This document shows, piece after piece, positions 1 to 10,300 of a stretch of 18,248 nt of DNA. Below the pieces are notes generated by a model. It did no database searches, was not told where the DNA came from, and saw only the letters and a program-made list of their open reading frames with translations. Both the position numbers and the translations under genes were made by a program. The stretch spans positions 1 through 18,248 of the forward strand of contig JAXIUW010228062.1 of the NCBI GenBank assembly GCA_035591015.1. The letters run 5' to 3'. Source of the DNA: Cephalothrix simula. Its lineage: Eukaryota > Nemertea > Palaeonemertea > Archinemertea > Cephalotrichidae. Every line of letters starts with the position of its first letter. Positions within the stretch are counted from its first letter, which is position 1.

Positions 1-140
1 TTTCTTGCTTTAGGTACTTTCAACATTGTGTTCTTTTGAACCATTCATATTAACATAAAAGCAGAAAAACACCATTACCTGGCGGATTGTGTTTTATACC
101 TCCCCGACGAGTTAGGCCTTTCTGATTTAGCAGCCGACTT

Positions 141-223
141 TCTCCTAGACTGGAAACCTGCCCTAATTTCTGCTACCGGAGTGTGAAATAAGGCGAATTA
201 GCGCGGGTTCCCAGTCTAGGAGA
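141..223. repeat. Short inverted repeat, 18-bp arms
   Basis: The arm at 141-158 (starting TCTCCTAGACTGG) returns as its reverse complement at 206-223, with one mismatch in 18. The loop is 47 bases. The surrounding 60-305 is richer in G+C than the rest of this intron. It could be the ends of a small non-autonomous element or a hairpin. Nothing coding is visible. Confidence 0.6.
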
Positions 224-308
224 AGACGAGGTGAACGTTCCATTCATTTCCGGGAAGAAGGAAAGCTCTTTCGAATCTATCCGAGAGAAGGAATGGAATA
301 CAACCAGT

Positions 309-613
309 GAGTGATTATGTTATCATTGTGAAATGTGAAAAAATCTGTTTCCTGGCTACTTTCTGAGATATGCACATGCGCAGTGTTAAAAATCAGTGCA
401 AATCAAAAATCTGATGCTGCCATTCTATCCGGATGGAATGCATTTGGACATGAATCGAGGTTATAGAAAAGATGCTCCAAAGAATCGAATGGCGCCATCA
501 GATTTCTGCTTCAGTCATGCGCATGCTGATTTTTAACGCTGCGCATGCGTATATCAAAAGGTAGCCAGGAAACCGATTCTTTTTTCACATTTTACAATCG
601 TTACATCATACTC
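309..613. mobile_element. Foldback (MITE-like) element with arms of about 115 bp
   Basis: The left arm, about 309-426, and the right arm, about 487-613, are imperfect reverse complements over their whole length. Shared blocks are GAG...ATGT at the tips, AATGTGAAAAAA, TTTCCTGGCTAC (346-357 against 561-572), CATGCGCAG.GTTAAAAATCAG, and CTGATG..GCCATTC at the inner ends. The middle is only about 60 bases, with no reading frame. This fits a non-autonomous foldback transposon or MITE. No clear target-site duplication could be fixed by eye, and the family is not known. Confidence 0.65.
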
Positions 614-1187
614 TTTCGATTTACGTCAAAATTGGCCATGATATATTTTGAAAATCTTGCCCCATGATTAGACGAACGGTGACATGGGATATCAAAATTT
701 TAAGATTTTGTGGGAAATGAATGCGAATTCGACATCATTTGAGATTACATGCAAGGCTAGAAAAAAATTCGAAAAATAAACTACGGAATTCAAAATTTAC
801 AGGGTTTACATCGGTCCCCTTTTATTAGGTTATTTTTCAAAATTTGCCAAGGTGTGGTATGAAACATATTCATTTTGCTTTCTATGACTTCATTTAACTT
901 GGTTGATTCATCAAAATTCAACTGATTTTGTAGAAAAAGAAAATATTCCATTTAATTGATAAAAAGCCCTCATTTGGCTCCGTATAAATTCCATTTACAA
1001 TCATGAACAATTGCATTTTTTAAATGTGCGGTTGTCATCTTTTGCGCAACATAAAATATTGGAAAATTTTAAAGCATTTTTATCTAATCATTTCATGGAA
1101 TCATGGTACACTGTATATGAACTGTGGCGCGTATTTTTTGCTTACCAGATATATATCTGCAATTTATGATTTTTTTTTATATTTCAG

Positions 1188-1328
1188 GCCTTAATCGAAA
1201 TGGAAGATGTGGCCAAAGCAACCACTTTACGTGATTATTACGCAATGCATACTCCAAGCGTCCGAGGCAAAAACGTCCATGTCCAGTTTTCTAACCATTT
1301 AGAACTCAAAACAGAGTCATCACCCCAG
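1188..1328 (+). CDS. PTBP1: PTB exon: second half of RRM1 and start of linker 1
   Basis: 47 codons, phase 0 at both ends. The acceptor TATATTTCAG precedes GCC TTA ATC GAA ATG, and the donor CAG|GTTAGT follows. The translation starts [18 protein letters not shown], matching the third strand and second helix of RRM1 (human AFIEMNTEEAA...). It then gives [17 protein letters not shown], the fourth strand with the conserved SNH-ELKT-SSP stretch of PTB. The exon edge before ALIEM sits where vertebrate PTB genes also have an intron. The ATG at 1200 is internal to the protein, not a start. Confidence 0.95.
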
Positions 1329-4300
1329 GTTAGTCCTGTATGTATCTGTGGTATGGACCATCTTTCTTTTATCCTCTTTTTTTTTTTAATTTACAGAATG
1401 TCAGATCAATTAGGGTAAATACTAATTTATCTAACATTAAACGCTATTGCTTAAACTTGATAAGATTTTAAAAATTTTTACTAGAGTGAACTATAAGCAC
1501 CTCAGTCTATCTCACTTGCATGGTTATCCCACTTTTGAAGTGTTTTGAAATTGAACCAATAGGAATGCATGATCGACGAAATGTCATGCTTAGCACAATA
1601 AATGTAATGAAAACCAAGCATAAATTGTTTTTAATGATTTTCGCACTGAATTTACGCAATTTGTTGTCACGTGTCACGTGATATAGACTGCACAGTCGTC
1701 TTTCGACCTTAAGTAAGCGCGCTCACTCTATCAGAGAACTACCGCTAGCTATAATTTGTTTTGCGAAACCGGGGTGACGTGGAGAAAAAGTTAGAAAAAA
1801 TTTGTTTTAAAATGCATCCCTGTGGTTTCGCTTTTTTTCTTAAGAGTGGAGGTATCATTTAATGTCTATCGTTAATCTGGTGCATGAATTTTTAATGAAA
1901 GGAAATTGTTTTTTAATTGTTTGTTTTTTCCTCATTATAGAATAATATGACGCAAGCCGTGCTTCAGGCAGCTTCAGAGGTAGTTGGTGATGAAAACCGA
2001 AAAACAGTTTTACGTGTTATTGTTGAAAATCTTTTATTTCCTGTCACAATTGATGTTCTTTTTGAGGTACGTTAATTGAGTCTTGTTTTTCGTATTTAGC
2101 GTAATAAAGTCATAACCAAATTTTGAAATTTTGTAAATAAATGTTTGGAACGAAATGCCGCTGTTAAAGTTGAAACAAATTATAAAAAACTGACTATACA
2201 AGGAGGCCGAGGTAATAATCTCGTGCAACGTTTAATTATTACAGTAGCATGATGGGATTGAACGAAATGCCATCTATCGGTTCGAATAAAATTTCACAAA
2301 TACAGAACGGAGGGAGGGCTCGACTTCCTGACGATTTAATTTTTAAATCATAATGACATAATATGATACTTTTGTCGATATGCCCTACAAGGGGAAGGTG
2401 TAGGGTTTGTCGGGACAAAGTAACTTGAGCCAACACACATACAATGTCCCTTGAACACAAATACATGGTTCTCTTCCATTGATTAACTAGTACTAAATCC
2501 AGTTTAATTATTAATGGATGGAGGTCTGGACCTTTTATGGGTCCCCGTTCCAGAAAACAGCATCGGGGAATTTTGTGCCGAGCCGCCAGGGACTATGTCA
2601 CCACCCGTTAGCTGCGCGAAAAATGGGAACTATTTTACACTTAGGCGTATATTAATTCCGGATCCGCTAAACTCCGCTAGCCTAACCCGTCCCCGTGTAG
2701 GGCATTATAATGACAAGAGCGTAATGATATGATTTTAGCGATCTGATATTTTAATATTATGTCATTCTTGGAAAAAATGAGACAGTTTTTACTGTCCTTT
2801 AAAAACCTTCAACCTTATCCTTTATATTTACTACTTTCAGATATTTCGCAAATATGGCGCTGTTCAAAAAATTATTACATTCAACAAAAATAGTGAGTAG
2901 TTGACTTTTTGTTACCTATTACAAAGTGTAACTTTGCAACTATAAATTTTCTATTCATTTTAAACGTATTTTTAATAAATGGTAATCGAATATTTTAAAT
3001 AGGGGTTCAATTTTTACATATCCGGCTTTATTTTGATTTTTAATATGAATTTTTCTTTCTTATTAGACACATTCCAAGCCCTTATTCAGATGGCAAATCC
3101 AGTGGCAGCTAGATTATCAAAAGACGTAAGTTTCCCTTAAATTTTAGATTACTAAATCGATTTCTCATTGTTCCTCTGATTATGATATCCTAAATGGTAG
3201 TTTGAAGTTTCCCAAACGAATCGATGCTTTTGTTATGTGGCCTGCCTTCGATAAATACCATAAAAGCAAATTTCAGATATATCGATATCTGGGTACTAAT
3301 TAAGTTATGAAATATTTACGTTTTGGACGAAATTTGATATCTGGCATTTGTAGATCTAATTGGAATTTGAATGATTAAAGGAATAAACAAGCGTGAATTC
3401 GTGAATTTAGCTTCCTATAATTAAAAAATCTTTAATAGTGAGCAAGAAATAAGTCAGGAACCAAATTTTTATAAAGTTATAACCGTTCCCCTAAAATCCC
3501 TAGTCCCAAATTAAAAATCTGTATTTGTCAGCGTTCGTAAAAGTTAATCGAAACCTTTAAAATGCAAATACAGTCATCCACATCAGGTATACAGTGGATA
3601 TTTTACTGATATGGATCCATGACAAGTACATATATTTATCATTTGTTTCTTAATTACACACCCCTGCAATCAATAAGTATAGTTTAAGTGTGTATATAAC
3701 AATGTTTGAGGACCTCTTGAATTGAAGCGAAGTTTGTTAGCTTGTATGAACGCTCATTACATATTTATTCGTTTTTTACAGGAACTTAATGGAAAGAATA
3801 TCTACAATGGGTGCTGTACGTTAAAAATCGACTTTTCAAAGCTGAATTCCCTGAATGTCAGATATAATAACGAAAAAAGTCGAGATTTTACGAATAACAA
3901 TTTACCTGCCGGTGAAATGACACTGGATCAAGGCGTTGCTGCCTTCGGAAGTAAGTTAAATCATATTTATTTATTCAAAATGGCGTCATGAATATATTAC
4001 CGATCACATGCATGACTGTTTTAACTCGAACACATTACCTTGTGTCTACACGCGGTTAAGAGCCTCACTTTAATGTTTTGAAAATTGTTTGAATAACTAA
4101 AATGTGTTTGTTTTCTAACTTTGTTTCGAAATTGCTTTTGTTAAGGTTTAACTAAACGCTTAAAGCTACATTAACATCGGTTATAGCTTTAATAGATTTT
4201 TTTTAACGCATTATGAGTATATAATAGTTTCACGTTTTTTGGGATGTTTCGATATGACTGAAATGCATATTTAGTTAAAACTACCCTTTGGTTCAACATC

Positions 4301-7300
4301 TTCTCAATTGATGATTGACAAATGGATCTCTTGGTAAGACTGACAGGATGTCAGCTCAGCTTTTACTTATCATAAACCCTCTTCTTGTAAAAGTTCCGGG
4401 AATAAAAACAAATTAATTATAGGCTCGAAACTTCAAGGGTAAATTTTCCTTTTCATAAATGTATCTAATGAAAGAAATAGCATCCGTGACACTACCATTA
4501 TTGAATTTTAGTGAAGTAAAAGATGTCATCTAGATGTTGAAAATGTCACCCCCATTTCACGGACGGAATCGGGATTTAAATTTTGTAAAACGATGCATTT
4601 GCGTGTTTCATTTATAACCCAAGCTGCTGCAAAGTGTCCGGCGCGCGTGACTTTGTAACTTCTAAATTTGGTAATTTCCCGGAAATTCTAAAATGATCAT
4701 CATCATGACGCACGTCATATCGAATATCTGAAACTGCTATTATATGCTCTTATTGCGTATTGTGTGATTTGAATATGGGATTTTTCGGGAGAACCCGTCT
4801 AAATGTTTGCCACAAAATGATCAATCATCTTGTTGAAAATTAATAACGGAGTATAGGAATCATTTCAATTAAAAGCAATGTAAATTACTGGTCAAACATT
4901 ACAGAAATCTCTCACCCATATTAATCATTAAGCTAAATAATTTTGTCCATGATAATAAAATTTCAAATGAGCCAGATTAGTTCACAGGAAAAGAGCATGT
5001 AGCCACAAAATTCAATTTCTGCGATTATTCGCTTTTATTAATTCCAGAAATGGCTATGCACCCCGAATACTACTTAAGTAAGTAAACAGCTGATAGCTTT
5101 TTTTCAAAAAAACTATCTCTGTATCTCAAAACTTCAATCTAGAAATTTATTCCTCTGTAGGCCAACTTCGACCTAAAGTTGAAAGTCGTTTAACTATTTT
5201 TTCGTATCAACCCGAATCGCTTTTTTGTGCTTGTGTAGTTATATCTTAAGTCGTGAACTTTTTTATGCTGTGTTCATTGGTTATATTAATGAATTAGAAA
5301 TGAAATAGCATGCTTTAAAAAATATATTGCTACTTGTAATTTGGTATTATTGTATCTTTTATTATAAACCTGCCTTTTCCTGTGGACTTAATCCGAGTGT
5401 TATTCATACTTCCATTTCTGCGTACTTTAAAACTGAGCTCTTGAAAACTTTTTATCTTCCGTTTCACCCTTTAATTCACCTAAATATCATTGAATGTTTG
5501 TCATAAGTCAGCTTGTCGTCAAAACGAGATGTTGTAAACACAATTCCATTTCAGATAATTTTGTTTCTGAAAAGGTATATGCACTTAAGCTAAAAGTTAT
5601 ATAAATTGATATAAAATTCTACCTGTAGTCATTACAGATAGCGTACATCGTTGCTATTGGTTAGAAAACCTGGTCACTATGGGTTACTAACCAGAATACT
5701 ATGTTATGCAATCTTCGAGATTATTGGCTACAAACCAGGTTGCTATGGGTTACCAAACAGGTTACCATAACTATGGTTTACAAGCCTGGTTTTTTTTTAA
5801 TTTTGTTACACACCTGGCTGCTATAGGTAACTTTGGTTTTTTTCCAATTAGGTTACTATCACAATATTTGTTGTGCCAATAGTTTTGTTGGTGAATAATG
5901 ACGTGTTGGTTGTGGAAAATATGATTCGTCGTTGCATTAAATTTGTTGTTACAAGGTAACACATTGGTCACTCGTTTTGCATTGTTGGCAAGCTGTTTTT
6001 ACGAACATTCAACCGATTTTTCTGAATCTTTAAAATCCTTTACATCTCTATTGCCATTTTCGCATTTTACCGCATATGGGGAAATAAGTTAATGTCGTTT
6101 GACAGTGGTCAGATCACGCATCTGCTAGTCGTTTCAATGGGAAGTAAATGCGGCTGTTATCATGTATTTGAAATCACATGCACTAATGTTGTTTTGCTTT
6201 GCTAATAATACGGAAATTCAAGAGCAGAATATTGGGGTTATAGATTCCATAATTTCATACATATTTGGGTTCTGTGGGGGCCCCTTTTGGGAATGATTTT
6301 AATTTCATAGCATTTTTGTCTGTGTGTCTTACCCATTTTCGTTTGATATATTAACCGGAAATGACGTCACCCAGTCTGGTAACTGTGAATGATGGCAGTT
6401 TCACAACTTTCCTTTTTCGGATCTCTTGGCAATCTCTTGTCTTGTCTGTTTTTTCCTTTCCATCTGATTACTGGGCATCCTGCCATATTTCTGTTTCAAA
6501 ATCTCAATCTGCTTTTTTGCGCATGCTCGCAAGCACCGCCTTGTTTGATATGATGATTAATAGCATGCTTGTTTATGAATGTAAGGTCCACAAGGCGTGT
6601 TGGCGTCCCCTTTCCACGCTGTTCCGGGTTATGGAGCCACCCCTTTATCAGCATACGGTGCTGCTACACAACAAAGTGCTGGAGGTACGCGGCTTAACAT
6701 TTAACCCTCTGTTGTTCTTCAGAGGAGGGACTTGACTTCTGCCAATGCTCAAGTCCCTTCTTGCCTGCCATGTCTGTGTTCTACTGCTTCACTTTGTTTG
6801 ATATCTATGCACCTATCATTGATTATGTTTGAAATCTATTCATTGCTTGTTTTAAAAATGTTTGCTGGTGTTAAAAATTGAAGTCCTATGCAAATGAAAT
6901 AGATGTGAATATAGATGAATTTAACGTTAGTAAAACAATTTAGTTTTTGTTTTGAAAAAGAAGACTATTTGTTGTGGATTTCTGATGATTATACAAATAT
7001 CATCAGTCATTGAATTCTGATGATTCGGATAATCACATTTTTTCTCAAATATATTCATTAAGCCTTCAATTTTTGATTACGGTCCAACGTTTTTCGAATA
7101 TGCCTGTACATTCTGAATTGTAATTGTAGCTCTTCCTGTGTTTAAAGCCCTGCTTCATGATATGTCTATATTTGTGTTTGACTCTATATGAGTATGGTAG
7201 GGTTCCTCTTACTTTGCCCTATTTCCCATCTTTAGATAACCAAATGGGGATTCTTAACGGACGTGGACCATCTGGCCTGTTACCCGGTCTTCCGGCATCT

Positions 7301-10300
7301 AGTAAGCTCTTCTATTTACACTTCATCGTTACGTTATCCCGCTAGAACACAGCCACAAAAATGCCTCTGTCAAATTGGAAATTGCACCACTAAATGTTGC
7401 TGCATTTTCATTAAAAGCAGGCAAATTTTCGCACAAGAAATATCTTGCATGGACTATGAGATTTCGCTTTCAGAAGTATTTAGGCCTTTCAAAATTACTC
7501 GTTTAAATTTTGATGGCAGTGCTCTGCAAAGTCTTTTGCTGCCATGCATGGTAATTTTTAAAGGCTGAAAGCTTTCCCGATCTTACCGCTGTTGTGTAAT
7601 ATTCTGAATCAACATTAGTTACAAATTACTATTGACATTGTTTCGCCTTATTATTGGCATATGGTTGTATTTTTGCTATTTTATACTGGTTTGACTGATG
7701 CTTTATGTTGGTTGAGAATGGAAAATGCGACTAATGTTAGCGAAATCTCGTTTTTACTTGTTTACTAGAAAAGAAATCACACTTACGCATGTTTGTATTA
7801 GCTTTAGTAAATCCTTTTACATTGATTTTTAAAGATTTCATCCATTTTTTGCCTTTAAAAAACAAGCATTATTGACAGGGATTTAGTGTCAAAGGTGTCA
7901 TTATTTTTTATGGGCGAAAAAGGTGATATCCTTTTCCCAAAGGTGGTGGTTAGGTGGTTGCAATCAATTTTCTTCTCAAATTTTGCACGATAATTTTCTT
8001 CATTTGGGAGAAGCAGTAAAAACACGCATGGTTTTATTTCTATATTTTTTCTTTTATTCTGGTGTTAGTAGCTTTTTTTATGTGTAATTTTTGTGTAATA
8101 TTTAATTTAAAACCATTGTGATAATTCGATAGAAAATTATTTTAAAAAATTTGATTTAATTAATATTAAAAAATTAAAGAAGTAGTTGCATGGCACTAAC
8201 AATTGTTTATAGGTGAATAGTTGTCAAGCTAAAAGTGGGACATTTAAATATATTTAATGGAAATATTTTACCCTTTACAGTCAAAACCTAAAAGGATTAT
8301 CGCGAGATCAACGTAAGCGAATATAACTTTATTAACTGGAGACTATATAGACGGATCTTGCATGGAGTCTCTTTTGCCTCTTCAAGGATGAGGGTCATCT
8401 GACATCATTAAATGTGATTATCGATTTTTATCAATTTTTATCTTAGTTTGTTTCATCAGACCTATCTCTTCATGCATTCAGTCTCTTGTTTGCAAACGTG
8501 TCAAATTAATACAAACAACTTTCAATCTTTACTCTTAACTATAGATTTGAATTAGCACTTATTTGACCAAAATTGTAGACATATACACGATTAGCTATCT
8601 GGAAAAAGATGATTTATACTCTTTTAAACTTGACCCTCGTGTTCTGTGTGCTACCGGAAGTGACCTTTAAGCCTTCCTTTCTCATTTCTCTCAATAGGTG
8701 TCTCATTAATTGACGCCTTTATAATATCCTTTAAAATCGTGATACTCCTCTCGTTCAAATTCTGAACAGTGGTTTTTATGCCTCATCCTTGCTATAATTA
8801 GAACTATTTTGTCCCCCTTTTGCTTGACTCCGTATCTCACTTTTTTAGTATGTTTGCCACAAAAACCTGCTCACCATAGCTTTTTGTATTCGGCTTTCAG
8901 CTGCTGCTCACCACGCTGCCAACCTAGGCGCTCTACATGGTAAGGAAAGGGACTAGTCTATTTTAACATTGCCCAATGTTTTTATCAATGAAAGTTTCTT
9001 TAAATGCAACACACCTTTATTTTGCTTCCAAAATATGCATTTTTAAATGATGAATGATTATGGATCACCGACTTCAAAGAGCATAAAAAACATCTTTGTT
9101 TGCATTTTGATCTTTGCTTTGATTGATAATGAACATTCTGGCTAATGGTATTGTTTCTATGATGTTTGTATTCAGATAATTCAGATGCCCTAAAGATATC
9201 TCTGCTAACTTTTCTTTGTATCATGTGTGAAATTTATATACATTTCTTCGAGCGAGAAAAATTGTTTTAATCCTTACTTGTGTCTTTAGTTCTTTACAAA
9301 ATAAAAGAACAAATGTTTTAAATCAAGTTTTGATAAAATATCTGGAATTATAGACTGTTAGATGTTAAGATTGTTAAAGGGAATGAAAAAGATAATATTT
9401 AAAATGAGAAAAAAGGTAAACATTTGTTTGCTATAATTTTGTATCGAGCCGTAGTTCTGTTTCTCTAAAAGAGAGACTGTCTTTTCTTTGACTATATCTT
9501 GACTCTCTTAAAAACTATGTATCATGCTTAATATCTTATGTCTATCCCTTCTTACAGCAATGTCTTCTGATCGCGAAAGAGGTAAATTTTGTTTGTTTGC
9601 TTTCAAAATTTGGGAATGTTTGGATGCACTAGGTTGAATAAGAAAAACACTTAGAAAGCTTTTGCTAATATTTGTAAAAATTAAGTGCTATCGCATGGAT
9701 TGTTTGCCATTAAAATCACCGAGTGATTTAACAAAATTAACGATTTACAGTGTCGGGAAATAAATTTGTCTCACTCCACAAAAATAGTAGTTACTTCTTC
9801 TGGGTGGTACGTCACATGATGTCACGTTCGAATAAACCGGTGCCGCAAAATGATGTCACGACCCACTAACTGGTGGTTTAATTAATATCTTTTGTCATGA
9901 TACATGTATTTACAAAATGCGTCAGTGTCACACAGTGTGTCACAAGGTGTCCTGTTATTTTAGGAGGCTATGATATCGAGGCTGAAATTGCTTATATGAC
10001 TGAACGTATTCAAACAATATTCCCTTCCTCAGATGAAAGTGAAGATGAAGCAGATGACGAGTATCGTGATGAAGATAGGAGAAGCCCTAATAGACCCAGA
10101 AAAAGATACACCGTTCATAATTTTGAGAGACCTAAGAGCGATTTCTTCACAAGCAAATCGAATTACACCGTTGTTAAAGGCGGTACAATAGAAATGAAAT
10201 CCGGGACTAAATCGAAAACCAATCGCAAAGGTGATAGCACACCTTTTTCAATGCGTTCTTTTCCATCTTACACGAAAAGAGAAACCTTTACTCAAAAAAT

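Larger units (their letters stand above)
1..1187 (+). other. Intron upstream of the first visible exon (partial)
   Basis: No coding exon of PTB could be found here. The exon that should precede the one at 1188 must end in phase 0 with the first half of RRM1, and no such sequence followed by a donor is present. The stretch contains a short inverted repeat (141-223), a large foldback element (309-613), and ordinary AT-rich sequence from about 620. The acceptor at the end is TTTTATATTTCAG. Confidence 0.7.

Noticed and set aside
1329-1418. Open frame continuing from the 1188 exon past the donor to a stop at 1416-1418
   Set aside because: Alignment to PTB breaks exactly at CAG|GTTAGT, and the following residues (VSPVCICG...) are pyrimidine-tract translation. 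It is intronic read-through.
2239-2732. Open frames on both strands within 2239-2732
   Set aside because: They lie largely in the inverted-repeat element, have low-complexity or unlike-protein composition, and show no domain. Treated as chance frames.
5771-5971. Minus-strand open frame of 66 codons
   Set aside because: It overlaps the degenerate minisatellite and its composition (Asn/His/Gln-rich) follows the repeat. No protein features.
6361-6735. 124-codon open frame on the + strand
   Set aside because: It overlaps the linker exon at 6586-6684 in a different frame. The exon's own frame gives the PTB-like [12 protein letters not shown], so this one is a shadow.
7263-7568. 101-codon open frame on the + strand
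   Set aside because: It starts inside the 66-nt linker exon in another frame and runs into intron with cysteine-rich translation. No family match is apparent.
8331-8460. Possible exon after CCTCTTCAAG at about 8387
   Set aside because: In phase 1 it stops at once (xGA TGA) and no convincing donor follows.
9000-9224. Minus-strand open frame of 74 codons
   Set aside because: No motif, no splice or start context, AT-rich intron. Judged chance.
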